The notes: generated by a model not told the origin, from the sequence alone. Shown: positions 1 to 8,418, counted from the first letter of the stretch. The stretch: 64,000 nt of DNA from an uncultured Bacteriovoracaceae bacterium (GCA_950054155.1 CATLOT010000003.1:1-64000); one strand, 5' to 3'. A program made the numbers and translations.

Positions 1-72
1 ATATTGCCGAGTTATGAGAAGACGGAAGTCCTAGAGCATATACAATAGAGTGGAAGCAAAGACGGGTGCAGC

Positions 73-384
73 TCAGGCTAATGTATCGTCATAGTCAATT
101 GAGAAAAAAGTAGAACCATTAATTCCAATTCCCTGAAGCCTCTCTGCATCACTTACATAAAGCTTCCATCTTCCAAAGCTCGTATTCGCTACATAAATCC
201 AAATTGTGAATTGTATAAAAACTGATATACAAATAATGTAGCAAATATTTGTTATATGAAAGATTTTCTTTTTTAATTGGTGTAATATCTGTCGTGTATA
301 TGAAGCTAGCTTGTGCCATTTTATATGGTTTGCTACTTCTTTAAACAGATAATAAGTGCTTCTGCTTAGCTGGTCTCCGCCCAT
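73..384 (-). CDS. Doubtful small membrane-protein ORF
   Basis: This open frame would encode 103 residues with one hydrophobic stretch near residues 44-66 and no recognisable family. Its ATG lies inside the structured GC-rich element at 382-484, there is no clear ribosome binding site, and the composition is ordinary AT-rich sequence. I list it only because nothing else occupies the first 380 bases, which may simply be non-coding or the remains of a gene. Function unknown. Confidence 0.2.
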   Translation of the reverse strand: MGGDQLSRSTYYLFKEVANHIKWHKLASYTRQILHQLKKKIFHITNICYIICISVFIQFTIWIYVANTSFGRWKLYVSDAERLQGIGINGSTFFSIDYDDTLA

Positions 385-484
385 GCGATGCCGCCGTTGT
401 GACGGCGCATACGCACAACGGTAAAGCGACCGTCAAAATGCTCTCGCATTTTGAACCTGAGCAAAGCTCAGGACGTGTCGCATG
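382..484. other. GC-rich multi-hairpin structure at the displaced mutM leader
   Basis: Seen directly: an outer stem CATGCGA (382-388) with TCGCATG (478-484) encloses three hairpins. These are CGCCGT/ACGGCG (392-397 with 402-407; alternatively CCGTTGTG/CACAACGG, 394-401 with 414-421), TCAAAATGC/GCATTTTGA (433-441 with 446-454, loop TCTC) and CCTGAGC/GCTCAGG (456-462 with 466-472, loop AAA). The segment is clearly richer in GC than its flanks. The 3' outer arm contains the ATG of the displaced mutM start, and a Shine-Dalgarno-like AGGA (470-473) lies partly in the last hairpin. It could be a structured 5' leader, a small RNA or a dispersed repeat; the sequence alone does not decide. Confidence 0.6.
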
Positions 485-498
485 CCCGAATTACCAGA
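482..498. repeat. attL core (17-bp direct repeat)
   Basis: ATGCCCGAATTACCAGA is identical to the first 17 bases of mutM at 10970-10986; the match ends exactly there on both sides. Placed at opposite ends of a segment with an integrase gene, the pair fits the crossover core of a tyrosine recombinase. Confidence 0.7.
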
Positions 499-553
499 TG
501 TGACGAAGGCATTTTTTCAAAACTCAAGAAAACCTTCTACTTGTCTTTATTAA
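482..553 (+). pseudogene. Displaced 5' end of mutM
   Basis: The frame from the left 17-bp repeat begins MPELPD, matching the MPELPE start of Fpg/MutM, and then diverges into element sequence and stops after 23 codons. This is what integration at codon 6 would leave behind. An AGGA sits 8 bases upstream of the ATG, so this was probably the native translation start. The alternative is a chance 17-base match, unlikely given its position. Confidence 0.55.
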
Positions 554-618
554 AGGGCTTTCCCGTCATTTTCGTTTTTCACTCGTTTTCACTCAATTTA
601 ACGAATTTTAATGAAAAA

Positions 619-636
619 GGTTGGCATGGTTGGCAT
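619..636. repeat. Tandem 9-mer, left integrase arm-site candidate
   Basis: Two adjacent copies of GGTTGGCAT (619-627 and 628-636) lie about 120 bp inside the left core repeat. The same pair, with one extra base between copies, occurs at 10901-10919 inside the right end. Paired short repeats near both ends are typical of arm-type integrase binding sites; the role here is inferred. Confidence 0.5.
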
Positions 637-665
637 TGGTTTTTACCTCATCTATTATTCAGCGC

Positions 666-1970
666 ATGTTTAAAACCACATGGAATATAAAGAAAGTACT
701 CTTGCTTGGAAGGGTGTTGACCAGATCAGGGGATCAAGCGTGGGATTTCGCGGTTCCTCTCGCCATTTTAAAGTTGGTACCTGGTGAATTACAATACGCG
801 GCTCTTTATTACTTCCTCATCAGGCTTGCTAATGTTCTTTTTTTTCCCAAAACGGCAAAGCTTATAGATCGACTAAGCCGGTTTTCAGCTGCGAAGCACG
901 GCATTTCCATTCAGCTTGCAGGTGTAATTATAGGCTTTTCCTCTCTTTATTACCTAAGCGCCATCGATTTTGCTCACTCAAGCCTATCTCTTAAATCATC
1001 TTTAATTTTAAGTTTATTAGTTCTTGGCGGCATTTTAGGCTCTTTGGGATCAAGTTTTATGGATATCGCCATTGCTAATGACTTGGTGCCTGCCTCAGTT
1101 AAAGAAGATGAGCTGGCCTCTTTTAATGCGAGACTTCGCCAAGTGGACTTATTTACAGAGCTTTGTGCCCCAATATTAGCGGGCTGGTTACTCACCTTTG
1201 AAACCTCCCAAAGTATTCTTTTTGGCTTTAGTCTCATCGCTCTTTGGAATCTTATCTCATTTTTCCCAGAGTATTTTCTCCTTAAATTAATATTTAATAA
1301 AAACCCTGAACTCTCACAAAAGAAAATTGTTCCCTCTAAAGAAATAAGAACGTCACTTTTCGATAAACTTACTAAAGGCTGGAGAACTTTCTTATCTCAA
1401 CCTATTGCCATAGTATCCCTTGCTTACGCTAGTTTGTGGCTCTCTGTTTTAAGTCCCCACGGAGTTCTTTTAACTGGATTTCTAAAAGACGGCTGGAGTC
1501 TTCCCGAATGGGGTATCGGACTCTTTCGTGGTTTAGGAGGCTTTTTTGGTTTATCGGCCACCCTACTTTTTCCCCTAATCAGTAGGAAATTAGGTCTTGA
1601 AAAGGCCAGTCGCTTTTTTTTAGGTTTTCAGCTTGTAACGGTATCCCTAGCTCTCATCTTCTTTTTCCAAAGCGCCTTCATTTTCAAGGTTCTCTTTTTA
1701 GGACTGATTTTACTGTCCCGAATAGGGCTATATGGCTTTAGCCTTGGAGAAGTTCAAATTAGGCAAGTTTATATAAGAGAAGAAGTCAGAGGTGAGTTTA
1801 ACGGTTTCGCTAGTGCCTTAACGGCAGTAGCAACTCTGGGACTTTATGGTGGTGGTGCCCTCTTACCTGAAACGAAAGATTTTAGTTATTTAGTTGTTAT
1901 TTCTGTCTTTATGGTCATTGTCGGTTATGTACTTTTTAATTTATGGCTAAATAAAAAAGAAAAATATTGA
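666..1970 (+). CDS. Ferroportin-like iron exporter (SLC40 family)
   Basis: An inner-membrane MFS-fold transporter of 434 residues, about the length of the Bdellovibrio bacteriovorus ferroportin whose structure is known. Diagnostic stretches match from memory: LLLGRVLTRSGDQAWDF at the N-terminus (Asp23 corresponds to the conserved substrate-site aspartate of helix 1), SPHGVLL in the middle and LLSRIGLYGFS near the C-terminus. It should export ferrous iron or similar divalent metal from the cytoplasm. I chose the ATG at 666 because the known family begins just before LLLGR; the longer frame from 621 runs through the arm-type repeat. It is the first cargo gene of the island, followed by other metal-efflux genes in the same direction. 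Confidence 0.85.
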   Translation: MFKTTWNIKKVLLLGRVLTRSGDQAWDFAVPLAILKLVPGELQYAALYYFLIRLANVLFFPKTAKLIDRLSRFSAAKHGISIQLAGVIIGFSSLYYLSAIDFAHSSLSLKSSLILSLLVLGGILGSLGSSFMDIAIANDLVPASVKEDELASFNARLRQVDLFTELCAPILAGWLLTFETSQSILFGFSLIALWNLISFFPEYFLLKLIFNKNPELSQKKIVPSKEIRTSLFDKLTKGWRTFLSQPIAIVSLAYASLWLSVLSPHGVLLTGFLKDGWSLPEWGIGLFRGLGGFFGLSATLLFPLISRKLGLEKASRFFLGFQLVTVSLALIFFFQSAFIFKVLFLGLILLSRIGLYGFSLGEVQIRQVYIREEVRGEFNGFASALTAVATLGLYGGGALLPETKDFSYLVVISVFMVIVGYVLFNLWLNKKEKY

Positions 1971-2003
1971 CCCAAAATGTAAATTTCTACAAAATAAGAT
2001 CTG

Positions 2004-2435
2004 ATGAAACGTCTACTCACTGCGACACTACTTTCATTTCTAACAGTTTACTCTTCTCTTGCAGGGGTTGTTGTAGAGCTGCACCTTGTGGACCATCACA
2101 ACCACCATGACCACCACCATATTCACGATGATCATCAACAAGAAAATCATCATGAAAATTATAAAGAAGAAAATCTCATTGAACACGTGATTTTCCATGC
2201 CAATCATGACAAAGAAAGCGACCACGCCCATGAGAAACAACCTGAGTACGTTCTTTCCACACAAAAAGATATTCACAGTTTATTTTCAGGTCCTAAGCTA
2301 CAATTCATCCCTATTTCTTTTAACACTTCATTGTTAAATCATTCTCCCCAAGGTTTTGACGGGTTATCTTATCCAAAAACATTAGCTTACTCCCCTCCAC
2401 CTAATCGCTTTAGAAACCTTCCCCTATTAAATTAA
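2004..2435 (+). CDS. Secreted histidine-rich putative metal-binding protein
   Basis: 143 residues with a signal peptide (about residues 1-20) followed by a His/Asp/Glu-rich stretch (about residues 27-78) with more than fifteen histidines, including runs such as DHHNHHDHHH. The C-terminal half has no recognised domain. His-rich periplasmic proteins often lie beside CzcA/CusA pumps and are thought to buffer or deliver metal; here it lies between the ferroportin-like exporter and the RND pump. Metal identity cannot be read from the sequence; Zn, Co or Ni would fit His ligands best. Confidence 0.65.
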   Translation: MKRLLTATLLSFLTVYSSLAGVVVELHLVDHHNHHDHHHIHDDHQQENHHENYKEENLIEHVIFHANHDKESDHAHEKQPEYVLSTQKDIHSLFSGPKLQFIPISFNTSLLNHSPQGFDGLSYPKTLAYSPPPNRFRNLPLLN

Positions 2436-2488
2436 GCCAAGTTTCCTTTTTATTTTAAAAACGTTGTTTTTAACTCCAAGGATTTGTT

Positions 2489-5400
2489 GTGCTTAATAAA
2501 ATTATTTCATTCTCATTAAAAAATAGGCTCCTTGTCGTCTCTTTGGCTGCTTTTGTTGCGGTCTATGGGACTTTTACTCTTAAAGATCTTCCGGTTGATG
2601 TCTTTCCTAACCTTAATAAACCCAAAGTCACAATTATTACTGAAAGTCACGGGTTTGCTCCGGAAGAAGTTGAAACTCTCGTAACTCTGCCTCTTGAGAC
2701 CGCGATGATTGGCACGGCCGGTGTGACCAGAGTTCGCTCTTCAAGCGGAATGGGCATCAGTATTATTCATGTGGAGTTTGAGTGGGGAACTGACCCCTAT
2801 CGCAACAGACAGCTCGTCAGTGAAAAAATACAACAGGTGAAGTCTCGATTACCTGAGGATGTGATGCCTACCATGGCCCCTATATCTTCAATTATGGGAG
2901 AAATCCTTTTCTTAGGTCTTCAACTTGAAGAAGATTCTTCTTCAGAATCCTTAAGTCCACTAGAGTTAAGAGAAATAGCTGACTGGGTATTAAGGCCTCA
3001 GATTTTATCTATTCCCGGAGTGAGTAATGTAATCGTCATGGGAGGTGGAAGAAAGCAATTTCAAATTAGGGTTGATCACGAAAAACTCAGCCAAAAAAAT
3101 ATATCTCTGGAGGAGCTTGTAAAAAATGTAAAACACCTCAGTGAAAACACGACAGGCGGCTTTGTTGATAAAGACAAGAAAGAATTTCTTATTCGTGTCA
3201 TCGGCAGAGCTGAGATTGAAGAGGATCTCAGAGAGTCAATTGTGGGCATGCATCTTGGTGTACCAGTAAAACTTGAAGAAGTGGCCCAAGTGAAAATCGG
3301 TGCTCAACCAAAGAGAGGAGATGGTAGCATTAATGCAAGACCTGCTGTCATCATGACCATCCAAAAACAACCTGAAGCGTCCACCATTGAAGTGACAAAC
3401 AAAATTGAGGCCCTTGTAAAAAAAATCAAAACACAACTCCCCAAAGGAGTTATTCTTCATGACGACCTTTTTAAGCAGTCTAAATTCATTGAAAACTCTA
3501 TAGACAATGTAAAGGAAGCCTTAAGAGATGGTTCAATCATGGTGGCTATTGTTCTTTTTCTTTTTCTTTTAAACTTTAGAAGTACTTTTATTACTCTTAC
3601 GGCCATTCCTCTCTCCTTTCTTTTAACAACAATTATCTTTAAAAGCTTTGGCATGTCGGTAAATACGATGACTCTTGGAGGTCTAGCTATTGCCATTGGA
3701 GAATTAGTCGATGATGCCATTGTTGATGTGGAAAATGTTTTTAGAAGGCTAAGGGAAGCGAAGGAAAAAGGTGAATCCTTTAAGCCTCTTCACGTTGTTT
3801 ATGAGGCGTCAAAAGAAATAAGAAGTAGTATCGTTATCTCGACTATTATCGTTGTCTTGGTTTTTATTCCCCTATTTTATCTAAGTGGAATAGAAGGAAA
3901 GCTTTTTATTCCTTTAGGGATATCATACATCGTCTCATTACTAGCAAGTCTTCTCGTCTCTTTAACTGTCACACCAGTCTTATGCTCCTACCTCCTTCCT
4001 AATGCGAAAGTAATGGACCATGGTGATGGAAGACTTGTTAAACTCTTAAAAGAGATCGACAGAACTATCCTTCTTAAAATATTAGATCGGCCAAAGGTGG
4101 TCATTACTCTGTCCCTTATTCTTCTTGTAGGCTCTTTATCTTTACTTCCTCAAATGGGAAGAAACTTTCTGCCTAAGTTTAATGAAGGAACAGCTACAAT
4201 TGGTGTTGCAGCATGGCCAGGAATTTCACTAGAAGAATCTAACAAAGTTGGAAAAAAAGCTGAAGAACTTATGCTCTCAGTACCAGAAGTCAAAAGCACC
4301 ATTAGAAGAACCGGCCGCGCTGAAATGGATGAGCACGCTGAAGGAGTACACTGGAGCGAAATCGATGTGGATTTTCATGCTAACGGGCGAGACCGTGAAG
4401 TAGCACTTGAGGACATAAGAGAAAAACTTTCAACTATTGAAAATACTTATGCCAATATTGGCCAGCCGATTAGTCATCGGCTCGATCACCTTTTATCGGG
4501 TGTCAGAGCACAACTCGCGATAAAAATCTTTGGTCCAGAATTAAACACACTAAGACGTTTAGGAAAAAGTCTGGAGAAGAAGCTTCAAAATGTTAAAGGT
4601 TTAGCAGACCTGCAATTAGAGCAGCAAGTTTTGGTCCCTCAAATTAAAGTTCACCTCTATCGTGAAGATGCAGCAAAATTTGGCATTAAGATTAGTGATT
4701 TAGTAGAGCACTTAGAAGTAGCTCTCAATGGTATTGATGTAGGAAAGGTAATTGAGAGGCAGAGAATCTTTGATATCTCCTTACGCTTTAATGAAGAGAC
4801 GCGACAAGATTTAGACCTCCTTAAAGAAATCGTAGTAAGAGTTCTGCCTACCGGCGAAAGTATAAAGCTCAAACAAGTTGCTTCTGTTTATGAAAGCGAT
4901 GGTCCCAATATTATAAATCGAGAAAATGCTTCCAGACGTATCGTAATTCAAGCAAACTCTGGAGGAGCTCCTCTTGATGTCCTTGTCAAAGAAGTAAGAA
5001 AAGCCGTTAATGAACTTGAGCTCCCTAGCGGTTATCATGTGGAGCTTGGTGGTCAATTTAAAAGTGAAGAAGAGGCGTCTCGATTGATAACCTTTCTTGG
5101 TCTCATTTCCCTATTGGCCATCATTGTTTTTCTATATGCCCATTTCAATAGTATAATGATGAGTTTTCAAGTTTTAACTGCAATTCCTTTGGCCCTTATT
5201 GGAAGTATTGTTGGCATCTTTATCACAGAAAAGGTTCTTTCTGTTGCCACCTTGATAGCCTTTATTACTCTTTGTGGAATTGCGAGTAGAAATGGAGTCC
5301 TTATGATTTCCCACTATATTCATCTTCTTGTTAAAGAAGGACGAGAGTTTAACAAAGAAACAATTATCCAAGGCTCCCAAGAACGTCTGATTCCAGTTTT

Positions 5401-5608
5401 TATGACGGCCCTTACAGCAATTTTTGCTTTATTTCCTATTCTTTTATCAAAGGGAGACCCAGGAAAAGAGATTCTTTACCCTGTTGCCGTGGTAATAGTA
5501 GGGGGTCTTATTACTTCAACTTTTTTAGATGTTCTCGTAACACCAGTTATTTTTTACAATTTTGCCAAGAAGGCAGTAATAAAAATCAAGGAGAATCAAA
5601 ATGACTAA
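2489..5608 (+). CDS. Heavy-metal efflux RND pump, CzcA/CusA type
   Basis: 1039 residues, the usual size of HME-RND proton antiporters. It has the N-terminal helix with LPVDVFPN, two periplasmic loops and twelve expected transmembrane helices. The charged helix-4 motif GELVDDAIVDVEN (near residues 403-415) matches the proton-relay aspartates of CzcA. It should pump divalent or monovalent heavy metal from periplasm or cytoplasm. The start is GTG at 2489, preceded by AAGGA; an AT-rich hairpin TTAAAAAC/GTTTTTAA at 2455-2473 lies in the leader. The gene overlaps the TolC-like gene by 8 bases. No membrane-fusion (CzcB) gene is present, which is unusual. Confidence 0.92.
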   Translation: MLNKIISFSLKNRLLVVSLAAFVAVYGTFTLKDLPVDVFPNLNKPKVTIITESHGFAPEEVETLVTLPLETAMIGTAGVTRVRSSSGMGISIIHVEFEWGTDPYRNRQLVSEKIQQVKSRLPEDVMPTMAPISSIMGEILFLGLQLEEDSSSESLSPLELREIADWVLRPQILSIPGVSNVIVMGGGRKQFQIRVDHEKLSQKNISLEELVKNVKHLSENTTGGFVDKDKKEFLIRVIGRAEIEEDLRESIVGMHLGVPVKLEEVAQVKIGAQPKRGDGSINARPAVIMTIQKQPEASTIEVTNKIEALVKKIKTQLPKGVILHDDLFKQSKFIENSIDNVKEALRDGSIMVAIVLFLFLLNFRSTFITLTAIPLSFLLTTIIFKSFGMSVNTMTLGGLAIAIGELVDDAIVDVENVFRRLREAKEKGESFKPLHVVYEASKEIRSSIVISTIIVVLVFIPLFYLSGIEGKLFIPLGISYIVSLLASLLVSLTVTPVLCSYLLPNAKVMDHGDGRLVKLLKEIDRTILLKILDRPKVVITLSLILLVGSLSLLPQMGRNFLPKFNEGTATIGVAAWPGISLEESNKVGKKAEELMLSVPEVKSTIRRTGRAEMDEHAEGVHWSEIDVDFHANGRDREVALEDIREKLSTIENTYANIGQPISHRLDHLLSGVRAQLAIKIFGPELNTLRRLGKSLEKKLQNVKGLADLQLEQQVLVPQIKVHLYREDAAKFGIKISDLVEHLEVALNGIDVGKVIERQRIFDISLRFNEETRQDLDLLKEIVVRVLPTGESIKLKQVASVYESDGPNIINRENASRRIVIQANSGGAPLDVLVKEVRKAVNELELPSGYHVELGGQFKSEEEASRLITFLGLISLLAIIVFLYAHFNSIMMSFQVLTAIPLALIGSIVGIFITEKVLSVATLIAFITLCGIASRNGVLMISHYIHLLVKEGREFNKETIIQGSQERLIPVFMTALTAIFALFPILLSKGDPGKEILYPVAVVIVGGLITSTFLDVLVTPVIFYNFAKKAVIKIKENQND

Positions 5609-6869
5609 AAAACTCCTTTTCCTCTTGGTGTTTTTTACTTACTCAATCCAAGGGAGAGAATTTAATTTTGAAGAGCTTTATCAGCATTCCTTGAAGAATC
5701 ATCCACAAGGAAAAATTCTAAAATCAAAAGTTAAGGAAATCGAATTTGCCATTAAAAAGCTTAAGAGTTCCTATTATCCAGAATTGAGCGCTGTAGTAGG
5801 AGGGGAAAGACGGCAAGCAGCACAAGATAGTTCAATTGATACCAACCGCTTTGTCGCCGAGGTTAGGGTTAAATATAACCTCTTTCGTTTCAATAAAAGC
5901 GCAGACGAGATAAAGGCCCTTAAAAAAATTCTTGATAAAGAGTCACTAGATTTCAATTGGTGGCAAGAAAATCTTTATAGAGAAATGAAGATTCATTACA
6001 CAGTGGCCCAAAGCCTAAATGAGAAACTTCAAATTCTTAACAAGGAGCTTGGAACTAATAGTTTTCTCAAAAAAAGTGTTCAGAAAAGAAGAAAAAGTGG
6101 ACTGATTGGTAAATCTGATATTCTAGATATTGAGCTTAGAAGAAATCAATTACTAACCTCTATAAATGACCTAAATGAAGAGCTTGATCACTCTATGGAT
6201 AAACTTCGAAAACTTACCTTTATCGAACACAGCGACACAATTAAGATAGAAGGGGTCCTTCCCCACCATCATTATAATTTGCAATTTGATCAGTTATTAG
6301 AAAAAGCTAAGAAGAATAATATTCATATTAAGAGAAGTAAATATCTTAAGGAGTCTCAACTAAGTGAGCTCAATAAGATGAATAAAAACTACTTGCCTGA
6401 AGTTAATCTGAGTGGACGCTATGGTCGTATGCGGATTGATGAGCAATATGTAAATAGCACCAATCAAAATGAGGGACTAATAGGAGTTTATGTGAATATC
6501 CCCCTCTTTAGTGGTGGTAGCAAGAGGAGTACTCGCCAAATTTATGAGGAGAAGTACCAGCAAAGACTTCAAGAAGCTAAGCTTCATGAGAATAATGAGT
6601 CCATAGAGCTAACCCATAAGTTTGAACTCCTAGAAAAAGTTCATCGAAAAGTTGACCTTTTAGAAGACAGCCTAAAGCGAGGACAAAGCTACTTTAAAAA
6701 TGTCATGAGTGAATACAAACGTGGGGTTAAAAACTCCCTTGATTTAGTAAGTTCTCGTGATCGTCTTGTTAATCTAAATATGAATTTAATTGAAGCAAAA
6801 ACTAAATACATAATAACTCTTCTTAATATTGAAGAACTTACAGGTGAAAAACTAAAGGAGAAACTATGA
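5601..6869 (+). CDS. TolC-family outer-membrane efflux channel (CzcC/CusC type)
   Basis: 422 residues with a signal peptide (ending about SIQG at residue 17) and two long coiled-coil halves, each with the outer-membrane-efflux-protein pattern; YLPEVNLSGRYG in the second half is the typical start of a strand region. Partner of the preceding RND pump, giving the exit through the outer membrane. Its start overlaps the end of the pump gene and its stop overlaps the next ATG (ATGA), so the three genes are one translationally coupled operon. Confidence 0.88.
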   Translation: MTKKLLFLLVFFTYSIQGREFNFEELYQHSLKNHPQGKILKSKVKEIEFAIKKLKSSYYPELSAVVGGERRQAAQDSSIDTNRFVAEVRVKYNLFRFNKSADEIKALKKILDKESLDFNWWQENLYREMKIHYTVAQSLNEKLQILNKELGTNSFLKKSVQKRRKSGLIGKSDILDIELRRNQLLTSINDLNEELDHSMDKLRKLTFIEHSDTIKIEGVLPHHHYNLQFDQLLEKAKKNNIHIKRSKYLKESQLSELNKMNKNYLPEVNLSGRYGRMRIDEQYVNSTNQNEGLIGVYVNIPLFSGGSKRSTRQIYEEKYQQRLQEAKLHENNESIELTHKFELLEKVHRKVDLLEDSLKRGQSYFKNVMSEYKRGVKNSLDLVSSRDRLVNLNMNLIEAKTKYIITLLNIEELTGEKLKEKL

Positions 6870-7309
6870 AGATTTTATTAACGACACTTTTCACTCTATT
6901 AACTCTTTCAACACATGCCCACGACGAAGGCCACGGTCCTGCCATTAAAGATGAGAGCATTCATGGAGGGAAGGTAGCAGCGATCATCCTAAAAACAGAC
7001 GTAGAAAAGGGTCGAAGCGCGAAAATGCTTTACAAAGGGGAGCTTGTTTTTGACTCAAGAAAAACTGATGTGAGGCTTTATCTATATAACGAGAAAATGA
7101 AGCCCTTAGATGTATCTAAGTTTCAAAAAGAAGTAAAAGCAGTCCTTATTGAAAGAGGAAAAGAAAAAGAGTTCACATTGAAACTAGATAAGTCTGGTAA
7201 ATACTTTTCGGGTAATAGACCAAAAAACAAACGGGTTCCCTTTAATATCGACGTCTTTCCAAAAACTGAGAAGCAAAACCTTTTTGGTGCCTTTGATGGC
7301 CTAGATTAA
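6866..7309 (+). CDS. Small secreted protein of the metal-efflux operon
   Basis: 147 residues: signal peptide ending near THAHDEGHG, a short His-containing N-terminus that could bind metal, and a probable beta-rich domain ending in NIDVFPKTEKQ. I do not recognise a named family. It resembles in general character the N-terminal extensions of some CzcB proteins but lacks the lipoyl/hairpin parts of a membrane-fusion protein. It overlaps the TolC gene by 4 bases, so it is made together with the pump. It may be a metal chaperone or a partial replacement for the missing adaptor; this is inference. Confidence 0.6.
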   Translation: MKILLTTLFTLLTLSTHAHDEGHGPAIKDESIHGGKVAAIILKTDVEKGRSAKMLYKGELVFDSRKTDVRLYLYNEKMKPLDVSKFQKEVKAVLIERGKEKEFTLKLDKSGKYFSGNRPKNKRVPFNIDVFPKTEKQNLFGAFDGLD

Positions 7310-7318
7310 TTTCTTTCT

Positions 7319-7359
7319 TTCAGATAGGAGGCTGTGTTAAAGAGCTTCCTATCTGAAAA
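7319..7359. terminator. Hairpin between convergent efflux and toxin-antitoxin operons
   Basis: TTTCAGATAGGA (7319-7330) pairs with TCCTATCTGAAA (7348-7359), a 12-bp stem extended by GCT/AGC. It lies just after the last efflux gene and before the 3' end of the convergent toxin gene. There is no strong T-run on either side, so termination efficiency is uncertain. Confidence 0.6.
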
Positions 7360-7440
7360 ATTCAAAATTAGATATATTCTCTAAACTAAATTCCCTATAG
7401 TTTTTGTTACCATATTAAATCTAACTTCTTTTCATTTCTT

Positions 7441-7779
7441 TCAATGATCAATTTCATAAGACGGCATTGAATTATCAGGATAAACCTCAATATTGACCAT
7501 TCTGTTGTCGATGGCATCCAGAAGATAAACCGTGTCCTCATCACCTTTTACAAGCTTAAAAAAGAGCCGATAGCGACCATTTGAGAAAGGCCATGATTGA
7601 TCACCAGTATTGGGATGAGGAGCGGGAGTGGTGGGGTTTTGCTTAATGAATTCGATAATGCGGTCATGCTCTGCGTGAAACTTTTGAAGCTCCTCGATAG
7701 AGCTCGTCTGCTCAAAGATAAAATCCTCTATTTTGGTAAGCCTTTTGAGATAGTTTTTAGTGGCCTTGATCTTGGCCAT
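7441..7779 (-). CDS. RelE/ParE-superfamily toxin
   Basis: 112 residues with the compact RelE/ParE pattern: an N-terminal helical hairpin, then WPFSNGRYRLFFK and VYLLDAID strands near the C-terminus. Such toxins cleave mRNA at the ribosome or poison gyrase; which applies cannot be told here. The ATG overlaps the antitoxin stop codon (TAATG), giving the usual antitoxin-first coupled pair. Within the island it probably stabilises the element. Confidence 0.78.
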   Translation of the reverse strand: MAKIKATKNYLKRLTKIEDFIFEQTSSIEELQKFHAEHDRIIEFIKQNPTTPAPHPNTGDQSWPFSNGRYRLFFKLVKGDEDTVYLLDAIDNRMVNIEVYPDNSMPSYEIDH

Positions 7780-8030
7780 TAGGCTTTAAACCTCTTGAGA
7801 CGCTCATCACTTGATGGAAGTTCATCAACCTCGCCATCAAGGATATTAGACATTGATAAAAGCCTTCTTTGAAGGGACATGATCTCAACTTGCATCTTAG
7901 AATACTCTTCTTCATTCATAAGAATATAAGTTTCCCCAGAGCGTCGTTGAATACGAATAGGCTCATTTTTAGCCAATTCAAGATAGTCTTTCATCTCTGC
8001 TCGTAGCTTTTTGGGGTTTGTATTTTCCAT
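7779..8030 (-). CDS. Phd/YefM-type antitoxin
   Basis: 83 residues. The N-terminal half (LRAEMKDYLELAKNEPIRI, then ETYILMNEEEY) follows the Phd/YefM DNA-binding fold, and the acidic, helical C-terminus is where toxin binding is expected. A strong GGAGG lies 5 bases before the ATG. A 14-bp palindrome 28 bp upstream with a TGTACA centre is the probable autoregulatory operator, as known for YefM-type systems. Confidence 0.78.
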   Translation of the reverse strand: MENTNPKKLRAEMKDYLELAKNEPIRIQRRSGETYILMNEEEYSKMQVEIMSLQRRLLSMSNILDGEVDELPSSDERLKRFKA

Positions 8031-8057
8031 ATTTACCTCCTAGCCCCATATTACCAC

Positions 8058-8071
8058 TAGGTGTACACCTA
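8058..8071. promoter_or_regulatory. Toxin-antitoxin operator palindrome
   Basis: TAGGTGTACACCTA is a perfect 14-bp palindrome with TGTACA at its centre, located upstream of the antitoxin gene. TGTACA-centred palindromes are the established recognition site of YefM/Phd-type antitoxins, so this is very likely the autorepression site. Confidence 0.65.
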
Positions 8072-8418
8072 AGAGAGACCTTTTTTAGCTTAATTTTTCA
8101 CTCTAAATAATTTCAGATACTTATAATTCATAATACTTGTATTTTTTACATTTTTATTGGTTGACAGATTAAGTTTGTCTTTGATTTAGTATCGCACTTA
8201 AAAATGATGCAAACTCTATGCACTATTTCCACACATGGTCGGTAAATATCAAATCATCCGAACCATATCGAAAGAAGATAGAGTTCATTAAAGAATGCTT
8301 TAGTGAAACTGTTTTCGCACTCGGATACCATCTAAAAAGTCGTTTATAAAAAGATTGGACCGAAGCAAGCACCATTCATAAAGCGATTTTAACTTTTTAA
8401 CCTAAAGGAGAAAATCGT
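8072..8418. other. Intergenic region with a doubtful 43-codon ORF
   Basis: Divergent spacer between the antitoxin and the replication-relaxation gene. A TTGACA at 8161-8166 could be a -35 box for rightward transcription, but no good -10 is correctly spaced. An open frame from 8218 to 8349 (plus strand, 43 residues starting MHYFHTWSVN) has no ribosome binding site and no known relatives; I do not claim it as a gene. Confidence 0.35.

Noticed and set aside
382-484. Retron msr/msd or integron attC site
   Set aside because: The outer stem and inner hairpins invite this, but no reverse transcriptase or integron integrase is adjacent, and the R-box sequences of attC are not present.
619-640. GGTTGGCAT repeats as the integration core
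   Set aside because: The two copies differ by one base and do not restore a gene. The 17-bp mutM repeat is exact and rebuilds a reading frame, so these are better seen as arm sites.
451-690. 79-residue open frame at the left end of the island
   Set aside because: It crosses the attachment core and arm-type repeats, has no ribosome site, and its sequence resembles no protein; taken as non-coding.
2040-2276. 78-residue hydrophobic frame opposite the His-rich gene
   Set aside because: Val/Met-rich only because His codons read backwards give Met and Val; a mirror artefact.
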